DNA of 64,000 nucleotides from positions 930,001 through 994,000 of the forward strand of contig NZ_JAUSSF010000003.1 in NCBI RefSeq assembly GCF_030812195.1. The letters are read 5' to 3'. The position numbers were made by a program, and so were the translations under genes. Under the pieces are notes generated by a model. It did no database searches. It was not told the origin of the DNA and worked only from the letters and a program-made list of their open reading frames with translations. The DNA comes from Chryseobacterium lathyri. Lineage in GTDB: Bacteria; Bacteroidota; Bacteroidia; Flavobacteriales; Weeksellaceae. This document shows positions 28,401 to 37,429 of the stretch, piece after piece. Within the stretch, counting starts at the first letter, position 1, and each line of letters begins with the position of its first letter.

Positions 28401-28819
28401 TTTATGCGGAATTCGACAGAATTACGGAAAGAGGTGGTGTTCTTGGCGCCATGGAAACCATGTACCAACGTTCGAAAATTCAGGAAGAATCTATGCATTA
28501 CGAATGGTTAAAACACACAGGAGAGTACCCGATCATCGGAGTAAATACATTCCTTGGAAAAGACGGTTCGCCAACGGTTCGCCCGGGAGAAGTGATCCGT
28601 TCTACTGAAGAGGAAAAGCAGGTTCAGATCGAAACTTTACATAATTTCCAGAAATCCAATGAAGACAGATCTGCAGAAGCTTTAAAACAACTGCAGTATG
28701 CAGCCATCAACCAGCAAAACTTGTTTGCCGTAATGATGGATGCTGTAAAATACTGCTCCCTTGGACAGATTACCAATGCTCTTTTTGAAGTGGGTGGTAA
28801 ATACAGAAGAAATATGTAG
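25472..28819 (+). CDS. icmF: Fused acyl-CoA mutase/GTPase, IcmF type (predicted isobutyryl-CoA mutase)
   Basis: 1115 residues. A coenzyme-B12-binding domain comes first (LFDGHDAAI at 20-28, His24 the likely cobalt ligand), then a MeaB/MeaI-type G domain (P-loop GTGGAGKS at 203-210), then the mutase barrel. This order defines IcmF rather than methylmalonyl-CoA mutase. The Phe of RMFAGEGG (about 576) and the Gln of DQAQNT (about 764) fall where methylmalonyl-CoA mutase has Tyr and Arg, favouring isobutyryl/n-butyryl-CoA or a related branched substrate. It is monocistronic, from ATG 25472. Confidence 0.93.
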   Translation: METQKYTPTNKVRIVTAASLFDGHDAAINIMRRVIQGTGCEVIHLGHDKSAEEVVNTAIQEDANAIALTSYQGGHNEYFKYIYDLLREKNSPQIKIFGGGGGVILPEEIEDIMSYGIDRIYSPDDGRELGLQGMIDDLVQRSDFATGKDITADDLDSISFENSTSIAKVISAVENFSEEKPELVQAIDEKSKDLNIPIIGITGTGGAGKSSLTDELVRRFIRSNPDKKIAIISIDPSKKKTGGALLGDRIRMNAINDPRVYMRSMATRENNVSVSPFIHSALNVLKLAHPDVIILETSGIGQSGSEVSDFADVSMYVMTPEYGASTQLEKIDMLDYADLVALNKSDKRGALDALQAVRKQFQRNHLLWEQQLDEMPVYATKASQFNDHGTTELYNRLISKVNDKFSGLDLKTFAEQEITDEVTIIPPKRVRYLSEIVENNRQYDANVEKQAELARKMYHIEGVRNFLSNEALDTEYQKAEKDLQQENIDFLRTWDDTKKAFHEEFYSYFVRGKEIKVETSTESLSHLRIPKIALPKYTDWGDLIKWKGQENLPGGFPYTAGIYPFKRTGEDPTRMFAGEGGPERTNRRFHYVSAEMDAKRLSTAFDSVTLYGQDPALPPDIYGKIGNAGVSIATLDDAKKLYSGFDLVNAMTSVSMTINGPAPMLLAFFMNAAIDQNVEKYIAEHKLEANVEKALKAKFDDKGLERPKYNGELPPSNNGLGLKLLGITGDEVIPAEAYAEIKAKTIATVRGTVQADILKEDQAQNTCIFSTEFALRLMGDVQEYFITEKVRNFYSVSISGYHIAEAGANPVSQLAFTLANGFTYVEYYLSRGMDINDFAPNLSFFFSNGIDPEYSVIGRVARRIWAKAMKLKYGADERSQMLKYHIQTSGRSLHAQEIDFNDIRTTLQALYAIYDNCNSLHTNAYDEAITTPTEQSVRRAMAIQLIINKELGLAKNENPLQGSFIIEELTDLVEEAVYAEFDRITERGGVLGAMETMYQRSKIQEESMHYEWLKHTGEYPIIGVNTFLGKDGSPTVRPGEVIRSTEEEKQVQIETLHNFQKSNEDRSAEALKQLQYAAINQQNLFAVMMDAVKYCSLGQITNALFEVGGKYRRNM

Positions 28820-28860
28820 CAGCGAGGCCTAGCAATTATTGACTATCTAACTATAGAAAT

Positions 28861-28888
28861 AAACCTCAAGGAAAATTCTTTGAGGTTT
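28861..28888 (+). terminator. icmF terminator
   Basis: AAACCTCAA pairs with TTGAGGTTT, followed by an AT-rich tail. Confidence 0.65.
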
Positions 28889-28900
28889 ATTATTGCGTAA

Positions 28901-28929
28901 AAAAACCGCAGAAATAATCTACGGTTTTT
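28901..28929 (-). terminator. Terminator of the M16 peptidase gene
   Basis: AAAAACCGCAGA pairs with TCTACGGTTTTT with one mismatch; on the minus strand it ends in T's. Confidence 0.7.
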
Positions 28930-28965
28930 AATTTAGTTTTAATTAGCCTGAATTCGGGATTAAAA

Positions 28966-31698
28966 TTATTTCTTATTAAAATCTCCGGCAAAAACTGAAG
29001 TCAGTTTGTCTTCGCTGATGTATTTTCTAAGAACTTCATTTACCTGGTTTACTTTCAGACCGGAAACTTTACTTTCTAAAGCATCATAATCTTCCAATGG
29101 AATACCAAATTGTAGCTGGCCATTCACAAGTCCCATCAAAGTAGCCTCATTTCCTAAATCCGTTTTTCTTGAAGTTAACCATGAATTTAGGTTTGATTTC
29201 AATTCTTCTTCTGTAAATCCTTCCTTAACCGCTTTATTTACTTCTTCTTTCAACGCTTTATTTACAGCCTCTTTTTTAGTTGGATTAAAGAATGCATACC
29301 AGCCCCAAGAAGCAACCGTATTATCAGAAGGAACGCTGATATAAGAACCTGCTCCATAACTGATCCCTTCTTTTTCCCTAAGTCTGGTCGGAATTCTTGA
29401 GGTAAGGAAACCACCGCTTCCCAACATTTCGTTGGCAATAACAAAAGCAGGATAATCAGGACTGTTTCTATCCATCGAGAAGCTGATCTTTCCTACCGCT
29501 GCTCCATTTTCTTTATCTGGAGTTAAGTATTCTTTGTCCTGTTTTTTAGTTGTAAAAAGTTCAGGCTTAATTTTCTCATAGACAGATTTCGAATTCCATT
29601 TTGCAAAAGTATTTTCCATCAAAGAAGATGTTGTTTTAGAATCCAAATCACCGATCATAGTTCCTATCCCATTATTACTTCCTAAAATTTTGTTATAAAA
29701 ATCTACAAGTTCCTGTCTTTTTATGGCTTTATTGGCATCAATCTGCTCTTTGAAAGAAGGTGTATAGAAAATACTTTCTTTGGGATAATTTTCTGTAATT
29801 TTTTCAATTTCAGTAAATGCCAAAGCTTGCGGGTCATTTAAAGAACCTTCTAAATATGTATTGTATTCATTGACAATTTTCACCAATTCAGATTCCGGAA
29901 AATTAGATTCGGTTAATATTTCTTTCATCAAATCCATTACTTTCGGTAAGTGTTCTTTATAGGTGCTTACATTTGCATATAAAGTCTGTCCACTGAATGA
30001 AAAACTGATATTAGATTTCCACAGATCAAGCATGTCCTGAATTTGTTCTTTTGTATGGGACTTTGTTCCTGCTTTCATGACCTGAGCCATCAGAGAACCA
30101 ATTTGAGCTTTTCCACTTAAATCTTTAGCATTGCTTACCGGAAAACGGAAGCTCCCCAATACTTTTCCTCCTTTAATCTCCTTTTTGACAATACCATACT
30201 TCATTCCATTACTTAACTTTCCTTCCGAAAGATTGGCTTTCAGATTTTTAATGCTTGCCTCGAAAGGAGCAACTTCTTTTTCTAAGGCCTTACCTTTGTA
30301 ATCTTTCGTTAAAGTAGCGATTTGTTCATCAGAGAATTCATTATTCTTAACTCTTATCTCATCTTTAGTAGGAATAAATACTCCAACCGTTCTGTTATTT
30401 GTTTTGAAGTATTTATCAGCAACCCTCTGAATATCTGCCAAGGTTAATTTTTCAATGTTATCACGGTATAACATTCCCAGTTTATAGCTTCCTGCTCCTA
30501 CAATTTCTGTTAAGTTAACAGCAAAACCGATTGTATTATTTTTTGTATTTTCTATCTGCTTAAGAATTTTCGCCTTTGCTCTCTGTACATCCTGCTCTGT
30601 AAATTTTATTGCAGAAACTTTATCCAGTTCAGCTCTGAAATCATTTTCTACTGCTTTTACATCTTTATCCGCAGGAACCTCAAGCCCAAAATACATAAAT
30701 GCAGCATCTCTTACTGTTGGCTGATAAGAATATACAGAAGCAGCTTTATGAGAATCAATCATTGCTTTATATAAATAACCTGAGGGATCGGATGTCAGAA
30801 TCTCAGATAAAGCATCTAAGGCAGCATAATCTTTATCTGCATAAGGAGCCGTATGATACAAGGCTCCAACGATCTTGCTGTCTCCCGAACGTTTCAGCTC
30901 AACAAAACGCTCTCCGTCCTGGGCTGGTTCCACAGTATAGGTCTGATCTAATACTCTTGACGGCCTTGGAATAACAGAAAAATATTGGGAAATATAATTT
31001 AAAGCCTGTTTCTCATCAAATTTTCCGGCTACGACCAGCGTTGCATTATCCGGCTGGTAATGTTTTTCGTAAAATTTTCTCAGGGTTGGCGCTTTTACTC
31101 TTTCAATATCTTCTTTACTTCCGATAGTACTATTTCCGTAGTTGTGCCATAAATAGGCTGTTGATACAATACGCTCCATCAAGACATCTCCCGGTCTGTT
31201 TTCTCCGATTTCAAATTCATTCCGTACGACAGAAAATTCTTTATCAAGATCTGACTGAAGAATGGTAGCATTGATCATTCTATCTGCCTCCATTTCTAAA
31301 GACCATCTTAAGTTTTCGTCACTGGAAGGAAATATTTCATAATAATTCGTTCTGTCATACCAAGTCGTTCCATTGGCATTCCCTCCCTTGTCGGACAGTT
31401 GCTTTTTAATATCACCTAATTTTTTAGTGCTTTTAAACAGCATGTGTTCAAGCAAGTGCGCCATCCCTTTTTCTCCATAACCTTCGTGCTTTGAACCTAC
31501 ATTATAAATGATATTCACGACCATATTACTTTGAGAAGCATCAGGAATCAGAAGAACTTTCATGCCATTATTCAAAGTATATTCTTTTACTCCTTCAGTA
31601 TTGCTCACAAATTTGGGAGCATCTGCTTTCTGAGAAAAAACAGGGTTTAGAGCTCCAGTAAAAAAAAGGACCGCAGTCCCGATAAGAAGGTTTTTCAT
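28966..31698 (-). CDS. M16 (insulinase-family) zinc peptidase, two-domain, exported
   Basis: 910 residues. Signal peptide ends near VFSQ (residue 23). The first M16 domain has the inverted zinc motif HLLEH (H81-x2-EH85) with a downstream glutamate in NEFEIGE; LRKFYEKHYQPDNATLVVAG is the usual M16 landmark. The second M16 pair (from about 480) lacks the zinc motif and ends with GSYISVPSDN and NSWLTSRKTD-type segments. Such Bacteroidota proteins are periplasmic or surface oligopeptidases. Single gene, divergent from the PP-loop gene. Confidence 0.93.
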   Translation of the reverse strand: MKNLLIGTAVLFFTGALNPVFSQKADAPKFVSNTEGVKEYTLNNGMKVLLIPDASQSNMVVNIIYNVGSKHEGYGEKGMAHLLEHMLFKSTKKLGDIKKQLSDKGGNANGTTWYDRTNYYEIFPSSDENLRWSLEMEADRMINATILQSDLDKEFSVVRNEFEIGENRPGDVLMERIVSTAYLWHNYGNSTIGSKEDIERVKAPTLRKFYEKHYQPDNATLVVAGKFDEKQALNYISQYFSVIPRPSRVLDQTYTVEPAQDGERFVELKRSGDSKIVGALYHTAPYADKDYAALDALSEILTSDPSGYLYKAMIDSHKAASVYSYQPTVRDAAFMYFGLEVPADKDVKAVENDFRAELDKVSAIKFTEQDVQRAKAKILKQIENTKNNTIGFAVNLTEIVGAGSYKLGMLYRDNIEKLTLADIQRVADKYFKTNNRTVGVFIPTKDEIRVKNNEFSDEQIATLTKDYKGKALEKEVAPFEASIKNLKANLSEGKLSNGMKYGIVKKEIKGGKVLGSFRFPVSNAKDLSGKAQIGSLMAQVMKAGTKSHTKEQIQDMLDLWKSNISFSFSGQTLYANVSTYKEHLPKVMDLMKEILTESNFPESELVKIVNEYNTYLEGSLNDPQALAFTEIEKITENYPKESIFYTPSFKEQIDANKAIKRQELVDFYNKILGSNNGIGTMIGDLDSKTTSSLMENTFAKWNSKSVYEKIKPELFTTKKQDKEYLTPDKENGAAVGKISFSMDRNSPDYPAFVIANEMLGSGGFLTSRIPTRLREKEGISYGAGSYISVPSDNTVASWGWYAFFNPTKKEAVNKALKEEVNKAVKEGFTEEELKSNLNSWLTSRKTDLGNEATLMGLVNGQLQFGIPLEDYDALESKVSGLKVNQVNEVLRKYISEDKLTSVFAGDFNKK

Positions 31699-31818
31699 CT
31701 CTTTTATTTAATTTTGTTAAAAGTTTTAATAAATTTCTCACTTTATATCTCTATTAGACGAATTAAGTGATCGAAAAGTTACAATTTTTGTCGTAACTAT
31801 CAATTTAAATAGCATTCA

Positions 31819-32529
31819 ATGAAGCCAAAAGCCGTATTCAACTGGAGCAGTGGAAAAGATTCCGCTCTTGCATTTTATAAAATCCAGCAGAAAAATCAGA
31901 CTGAAATTACAACTTTGCTTACCAGTATCAATAAAGAATTTCAGAGGATCTCAATGCATGGTGTCCCTACTTCACTTTTGGAAAAGCAGGCCGAAAGTAT
32001 AGGATTGCCTTTAATTAAAATGGAACTTCCCAAAGAACCGTCTATGGAGGAATACCGAGATCTCATGAGCAAAACGATGTCAGATATTCAGGCTACGGGC
32101 ATTACGCAGTCTGTTTTTGGCGATATTTTTCTTGAAGACCTCCGAAAATACCGTGAAGACCAGCTGAACTCAATAGGAATGGAAGCTATATTTCCACTTT
32201 GGAAGCAAAACACAACCGACCTTATCCACGAATTTCTGGATCTTGGCTTCAAAACTATTGTAACGTGCGTGAATGAAACTTATCTGGATAAAAGTTTTGC
32301 AGGAAGAATTATTGACCAGAATTTCATTAAAGATCTTCCTGGAAATGTTGATCCATGTGGAGAAAACGGGGAATTCCACACATTTACTTTTGATGGACCT
32401 ATCTTTAAAAACCCTATTCAGTTTGAAATAGGGGAAACCGTAAAGAAAACCTATCCTAAACCGAAAGTAAATCCTGAAGATGAGGACGGTGAGTATGTTT
32501 TCTGGTTCTGTGACCTGGTTCTGAAATAA
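31819..32529 (+). CDS. PP-loop ATPase of the Dph6 (diphthine-ammonia ligase)-like family
   Basis: 236 residues. The N-terminal PP-loop NWSSGKDSALAFYK (residues 8-21) marks an adenine-nucleotide alpha hydrolase; VFGDIFLEDLRKYREDQLN near 94-112 and DPCGENGEFHTFTFDGPIF near 180-198 are signatures of the family that includes eukaryotic Dph6. Bacteria lack diphthamide, so it probably amidates or ligates another substrate. Single gene with no informative partner. Confidence 0.87.
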   Translation: MKPKAVFNWSSGKDSALAFYKIQQKNQTEITTLLTSINKEFQRISMHGVPTSLLEKQAESIGLPLIKMELPKEPSMEEYRDLMSKTMSDIQATGITQSVFGDIFLEDLRKYREDQLNSIGMEAIFPLWKQNTTDLIHEFLDLGFKTIVTCVNETYLDKSFAGRIIDQNFIKDLPGNVDPCGENGEFHTFTFDGPIFKNPIQFEIGETVKKTYPKPKVNPEDEDGEYVFWFCDLVLK

Positions 32530-32734
32530 GATTCTACTTGCACAGGCTATTTTTAATTTACTGTAGCTTTGCTATTATCTTTTCGTCACATTAAATATCA
32601 GTTCGACATTCATTCCTGGCAATGAACACAACCTTAGGTTAGCACAAATTTTGCTTCTCTTTGAGACTTCAAAGGATTTTCTTACATTTAAATATGTATC
32701 AGCTCCGATATCAGTAACTTTTAATATAAACACC

Positions 32735-33841
32735 TTGATAAAAAATTTTACCCTCTTTGTGCTTTTCTGTTTTTTGTTTTCATGCAAAACTGAAACGCCC
32801 AAAAATCCGGTTGACAAAAATCTAATTATTGATTCCACAATCGTGGCCTTTCAAAAAACGTTTTTGGAGCAGCAGATTGATTCTGTATTTAAAAAATATA
32901 ATTTCAACGGAAGCATTGCCGTATTTAAAGATTCGCTGCAACTGTACAGGAAGGAAAACGGCTATTCTGATTTCAAGAATAAGGTAAAGATCGACAGCAA
33001 TACGGTTTTTGCCATTGGATCTGTAAGCAAACAGTTTACTGCTGCCATTGTCCTTCTTCAGATGGAACAGGGAAAGCTGAATGTCGGTGACAAAGCATCC
33101 AAATACCTGAAAAAATTCCAGACTAAAGAGTATGAAAATATCACTATTAATCAACTTTTAAATCATACTTCCGGATTAAATACTTTTGGAGGTAAGTTGC
33201 TGTTCAAAAGCGGTTCGGACTTTTTCTATTCCAATGACGGTTTTAATGCTCTGGGGCAAATTATAGAAACCGTTTCCGGAAAAACATATGATGAGAATGT
33301 TATGGAACTGTTCAAAAAAGCAGGAATGAAAAATTCTTCCACAGGAAATATCTTTGAAGGTAAAGATTTTGCAAGCGCCTATTTGGGAAACGCTACAAAG
33401 TTTGCAGCCGTTCCGAATATGCCGAAAAGACTAGCAGGAAAAGATATAGGAACTCCGGCAGGCGGCATTCTTTCGACCATAGAGGACCTCCACATCTGGA
33501 ATAATGCCATTTATGGCGGAAAGATCCTTAAAGCGGAAACTTTAAAACAGTTTGTTTCTAAAAGCTCAGAAAGACATCATGCAATTTTAGGAAAGATGGG
33601 CTACGGCTATGGCATCATGATCAATATCGGAAGCCCTGAAAGTTATTTTCACAGCGGCTATGTAAAGGGTTCTCCATCTCTGAATATTTATTATCCACAA
33701 ACCAAAACATCAGTTATTATTCTATCCAATATTGCAGATGAAGAAAAGGGGAAAAGCTGGACTTTCAGGCCTCATGTAGAAGTTAAAAAGATGACAGACA
33801 ATCTGGAAAATATTCTGTTACAGCTTAAAGCAAAACATTAA
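32735..33841 (+). CDS. Serine hydrolase lipoprotein of the beta-lactamase/DD-peptidase fold
   Basis: 368 residues if read from the TTG at 32735, which gives a clean lipoprotein signal (FCFLFSC, Cys17). A longer frame from TTG 32651 adds a segment unlike any signal. Catalytic motifs are SVSK (S96-x2-K99), YSN in DFFYSNDGFNALG, and the third-box equivalent HSGYVKG. It may act on peptidoglycan peptides or esters; true beta-lactamase activity is not implied. No ATG start fits, which is slightly unusual here. Confidence 0.85.
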   Translation: MIKNFTLFVLFCFLFSCKTETPKNPVDKNLIIDSTIVAFQKTFLEQQIDSVFKKYNFNGSIAVFKDSLQLYRKENGYSDFKNKVKIDSNTVFAIGSVSKQFTAAIVLLQMEQGKLNVGDKASKYLKKFQTKEYENITINQLLNHTSGLNTFGGKLLFKSGSDFFYSNDGFNALGQIIETVSGKTYDENVMELFKKAGMKNSSTGNIFEGKDFASAYLGNATKFAAVPNMPKRLAGKDIGTPAGGILSTIEDLHIWNNAIYGGKILKAETLKQFVSKSSERHHAILGKMGYGYGIMINIGSPESYFHSGYVKGSPSLNIYYPQTKTSVIILSNIADEEKGKSWTFRPHVEVKKMTDNLENILLQLKAKH

Positions 33842-33892
33842 TTTCTTTACATTCCAATATAAAAGCTCGAGCTGAATTGCTATCCGCAAATA

Positions 33893-34618
33893 TTAATTGT
33901 CAGCGGACTGAAGAAAATTCTGCATCTTTTTCAGAGTCTTTTTATGTTCAAAAAAATTGAACAAGGTAAAAATCACCGAGCTATGGAGGATAAAGGGAAC
34001 CAGTAATGTGATGATTGTTCCCACAATTTCAGATGTATTTTGTGTTCTGAAAAACTGGTAAGCGTAATGTCCGTTTTTTCCGAGCAGCTGCAACATGGAA
34101 ATCGTAATTATTACCATCAACCCTACATTGTGTTGGTATAAGGTATAAAAACATTTTCCTTTGTATTTAAAATCGGTTCTCATGTATTTCCATATTTTAA
34201 TATTGAAAAGCCATACCGTGCCCATTGTCAGTAAAAACATTCCATTCAGCAGTCTGAAAAATATTCTGTATTCTTCCTGGCTTTTTGAAAAATAAATCAG
34301 CAATAGGTTAATGCCAAGAAAAGCAAGACCTATCATAAAAGACTTTTTCAGGAGTACATTGAATTTTTCCTTTATTATTTTTTTTACAATTAATGGAATT
34401 TTTACAGGAGAAAATAAAAAGTAATTTACCATTTTAAATTCTCCGTCCCATGATTTTTTAACCTTCAGAAATGCATCTTCAAAACTTAAATTTCCATGAA
34501 TTTGAGCATCTGTGATCTGGGAGATCATATGGTCCTTTATTTCCACTAAAATATCAAGAGGAAGTTCTTGAAAAATAAGATAGTCTGTAACCTCTTTTTC
34601 CTGTGTTTGAGTCATCAT
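33893..34618 (-). CDS. Membrane protein partnered with PadR-type regulator
   Basis: 241 residues. A cytosolic N-terminal 80 residues (YLIFQELPLDILVEIKDHMI, SFEDAFLKVKKSWDGEF) recall the start of DUF1700/DUF1129-like proteins, and 4-5 membrane segments follow. Its ATG overlaps the padR stop by four bases. Operons of a PadR repressor and a small membrane protein are common, usually with the regulator controlling the operon. No exact family was recognised. Confidence 0.72.
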   Translation of the reverse strand: MMTQTQEKEVTDYLIFQELPLDILVEIKDHMISQITDAQIHGNLSFEDAFLKVKKSWDGEFKMVNYFLFSPVKIPLIVKKIIKEKFNVLLKKSFMIGLAFLGINLLLIYFSKSQEEYRIFFRLLNGMFLLTMGTVWLFNIKIWKYMRTDFKYKGKCFYTLYQHNVGLMVIITISMLQLLGKNGHYAYQFFRTQNTSEIVGTIITLLVPFILHSSVIFTLFNFFEHKKTLKKMQNFLQSADN

Positions 34619-34938
34619 ATGCTAAAAATGGTATTTAGGTTTAACAAATAACTTTTCATTTCGTTTTCCTGAACAGCCTGATGTTTCTTTCCTTTTTCTG
34701 TCAGAAGATAATATTTTCTGTCCCTTCCATTGATCTTCTGAACTTCTGACGTTATCATTCCGTCATTCTCCAATTTATGCAACAGTGGATACAGCGCACC
34801 TTCCGTCATCTCAAGCTCGCCTTCTGTAAGTTCTTTTGCACGCTGGGTGATCTGATAACCATACATTTTCACTTCTTTAGAAAGCAGCTTCAAAATAATG
34901 TTCTGGAGTGTCCCTTTGTAAAGGCTATTTTTTTTCAA
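34615..34938 (-). CDS. PadR-family transcriptional regulator
   Basis: 107 residues. Winged-helix PadR signature: YKGTLQNIILKLLSKEVKMY at 7-26, YGYQITQRAKEL, and the wing MTEGALYPLLHKLENDGMIT followed by RKYYLLTEKGKK. It binds DNA as a dimer and typically represses its own operon. The next gene overlaps it by four bases. Confidence 0.9.
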   Translation of the reverse strand: MKKNSLYKGTLQNIILKLLSKEVKMYGYQITQRAKELTEGELEMTEGALYPLLHKLENDGMITSEVQKINGRDRKYYLLTEKGKKHQAVQENEMKSYLLNLNTIFSI

Positions 34939-35020
34939 CTGTTCTTATTTTTATACCTTTCAAATATATGCATAATTTTCTTATGTATAAAAAATTCTTG
35001 AAAAATATTTACTTTGCTGT

Positions 35021-35542
35021 ATGAAAAAAATGTATTTCATTGCTATTTACCCTCCTAAAGACATTATTGATAAAGTAAGGGTATTTAAACAAGATTTTGC
35101 TCTGAATTACGACAATTCAAAAGCATTAACAAATGACGCGCATATTACTTTACTCTCACCTTTTGACAGAGATCCGGAACTGGAAAGTGATATTCATAAT
35201 GCTTTTCAGAAGATAAATACGGATATTCCTCCTTTTGAAATCATCCTGAATGGCTTCGGCAGCTTCCCTAACCCAAAAAATCCGGTCATCTTTATCCGAC
35301 CTGAAACCAACGAAAATTTAAATTTACTTCATCAGAGGACCAGACACTATTTCAGCTTTGGTAAGAAATCTTTCACCCCTCACATGACTGTTGGTTACAG
35401 AAATCTTAGTTTTGATAACTACCTGAATGCATGGGAAATTTACAAGGACAAAGAATATAAAACTAAATTCTTAGTCGATAAGATTCTACTTCTCCGTCAT
35501 GACGGAAGATGGATTCCTATTGCTGAAAAACATTTAAAATAA
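35021..35542 (+). CDS. 2'-5' RNA ligase/2H phosphoesterase family protein
   Basis: 173 residues with the two H-x-T motifs of the 2H superfamily: AHITLL (H41, T43) and PHMTVGY (H121, T123), each in a similar half of the protein. It would hydrolyse or ligate 2',5' or cyclic phosphodiester bonds in RNA or nucleotides; the natural substrate of bacterial members is usually unknown. Divergent from the PadR operon and 60 bases upstream of ruvC. Confidence 0.87.
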   Translation: MKKMYFIAIYPPKDIIDKVRVFKQDFALNYDNSKALTNDAHITLLSPFDRDPELESDIHNAFQKINTDIPPFEIILNGFGSFPNPKNPVIFIRPETNENLNLLHQRTRHYFSFGKKSFTPHMTVGYRNLSFDNYLNAWEIYKDKEYKTKFLVDKILLLRHDGRWIPIAEKHLK

Positions 35543-35590
35543 GGCTCAATCAAACTTTACCACAATTCAACAAAAAAGATTTATAAACCC

Positions 35591-35598
35591 TATCTTTG
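35591..35598 (+). promoter_or_regulatory. -7 box for ruvC
   Basis: TATCTTTG only four bases before the ATG at 35603, suggesting a leaderless or near-leaderless transcript. Confidence 0.5.
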
Positions 35599-35602
35599 AA
35601 CC

Positions 35603-36157
35603 ATGATTTCAGAGAAGATAATTTTAGGGATTGATCCCGGAACAACGATTATGGGTTTCGGCATTATTTCCGTGACCAAAAGTAAAATGGAAATGATTTC
35701 CATCCACGAACTGATCCTGAAAAAATATCCGAATCACGAAACGAAACTGAAATACATCTTTGATAAAACATTAGCGCTGATCGATGAATACCATCCGGAT
35801 GAAGTTGCCCTTGAAGCTCCATTTTATGGTAAAAATGTACAGAGTATGCTTAAATTGGGCCGCGCACAAGGAGTTGCAATGGCCGCTAGCCTATACAGAA
35901 ATATCCCTATTACAGAATACTCTCCTAAAAAGATTAAAATGGCCATCACCGGAAACGGAAATGCCAGCAAAGAACAGGTAGCCGGAATGCTTCAGAATCT
36001 TTTAAAACTGAAAGAATTTCCTACCAAATATTTAGATGCTTCGGATGGCTTGGCTGTGGCAGTCTGCCATCATTTCAACTCCGGGACTATTGCAGATACA
36101 AAGTCTTATAGCGGATGGGATAGTTTTTTGAAGCAGAATCCGGGGAGGGTGAAGTAG
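35603..36157 (+). CDS. ruvC: Holliday junction resolvase RuvC
   Basis: 184 residues, normal length. The four acidic residues of the RNase H-like site are visible: Asp in GIDPGTTIMGFG near 10, Glu in ALEAPFYGKN near 71, and the pair in YLDASDGLAVAVCHH near 143-157. It cuts four-way DNA junctions made during recombination. The start is fixed by the conserved IILGIDPGT beginning. Confidence 0.97.
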   Translation: MISEKIILGIDPGTTIMGFGIISVTKSKMEMISIHELILKKYPNHETKLKYIFDKTLALIDEYHPDEVALEAPFYGKNVQSMLKLGRAQGVAMAASLYRNIPITEYSPKKIKMAITGNGNASKEQVAGMLQNLLKLKEFPTKYLDASDGLAVAVCHHFNSGTIADTKSYSGWDSFLKQNPGRVK

Positions 36158-36277
36158 ATAAGATAACCCAAAGTATATCAAGCAATTAAATTAAAACCTT
36201 CAATTACTTGGCAAAACATAATACTATCTTTTACATTGGTATGATTTTTAGTGCTACATTTGTATAAATTTTCACTA

Positions 36278-37348
36278 ATGAAAACAAACCAACAAACTAT
36301 AAATCAAGCGAATCATAAAATAAACTGGTTCCAGAAGTTTCTGATGGTATGCTCCGGAGGAAATATTCATATTTTAAGAAAGACTCCAAGTGAATGGAAT
36401 AAATTTTCAGGAATTGGAGGAATTGTATTATTCACCGCGGTTTTTGCCACTCTATCTGCAGGCTATGCCATGTATACTGTATTTGATAATGTATGGACTT
36501 CAGTGGGTTTCGGAATCTTGTGGGGGTTGATGATCTTCAACCTGGACCGTTATATTGTTTCCTCCATCAAAAAAACAGGGACATGGGGAAATCAGATTTT
36601 AATGGCTATTCCCCGTCTTATTTTAGCAACATTTTTAGGAATTATTATTTCTAAGCCGCTGGAACTTAAAATTTTTGAAAAAGAAGTCAACAAGCAGCTT
36701 AATACCATTATTCAGCGAAATAAAAAACAGCTTGAAGGTGAAATGAGCGGCAGAATCCTGAAACAAAGCGGCCCTTTTGAAACTGAAAAAAAGCAGATCG
36801 CTGAAAAAACCGTACAATATCAGAAAGCTTATGATTCAGCAGCCGTAGAACTTGAAAAAGAAATTCTTGGGAAGCAATCCGGACTTACAAGTGGAAAAGA
36901 GGGTTATGGTCCCAATGCAAAACGTAAAGAGGAACTGAAGGAACAACGCCGTCTGGATCTTGAAAATTTTCAGAAACAGAACGCACCCAGAGTGGAATAT
37001 TTAGATAAAGAGATCTCCAAAGTTTATACGAATCTGGAAACAGAAAGAAAATCCTCAGAAACTTTTGAAGATAAATTCAACGGTTTTGCAGCAAGACTGC
37101 AGGCTTTGGATGAACTGGGCAAAAATTCAGCAATTATTGGGCTTGCAGCAGCTTTTATCATGGGGTTATTTATCTGTCTTGAAATCTCTCCGGTGCTTGT
37201 AAAATTGATTTCCCAGGTCGGACCTTATGATTATCTGTTAGAAAAAACAGAGAATGATTTCAGGCTTTACTCTAAAGAAAAAATTGAAAAAGGAAATGCT
37301 CTGACTGATTTCAGAATTGATGATTTTAAGGATAATTTAAAAAAATAG
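36278..37348 (+). CDS. DUF4407 membrane protein
   Basis: 356 residues from ATG 36278; a TTG nine codons upstream is less likely. Order: WFQKFLMVCSGGNIHILRKT, three membrane segments (about 45-125) with the loop FNLDRYIVSS, a coiled coil of about 150 residues rich in K/E/Q, then one more membrane segment (GLAAAFIMGLFICLEISPVL). This is the DUF4407 plan; its function is unknown, though a membrane-tension or envelope role is plausible. Confidence 0.85.
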   Translation: MKTNQQTINQANHKINWFQKFLMVCSGGNIHILRKTPSEWNKFSGIGGIVLFTAVFATLSAGYAMYTVFDNVWTSVGFGILWGLMIFNLDRYIVSSIKKTGTWGNQILMAIPRLILATFLGIIISKPLELKIFEKEVNKQLNTIIQRNKKQLEGEMSGRILKQSGPFETEKKQIAEKTVQYQKAYDSAAVELEKEILGKQSGLTSGKEGYGPNAKRKEELKEQRRLDLENFQKQNAPRVEYLDKEISKVYTNLETERKSSETFEDKFNGFAARLQALDELGKNSAIIGLAAAFIMGLFICLEISPVLVKLISQVGPYDYLLEKTENDFRLYSKEKIEKGNALTDFRIDDFKDNLKK

Positions 37349-37429
37349 CGAATTTTTCACGCATGGTTATTGATATGCCTTCGGAAACTCTAAGAGTCAT
37401 TTGGGAATATTTTTTGCAGGTTATATGCC

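Noticed and set aside
32651..32734. Longer N-terminus of the serine hydrolase
   Set aside because: Adds 28 residues before what is a clear lipoprotein signal; TTG 32735 gives the natural export signal.
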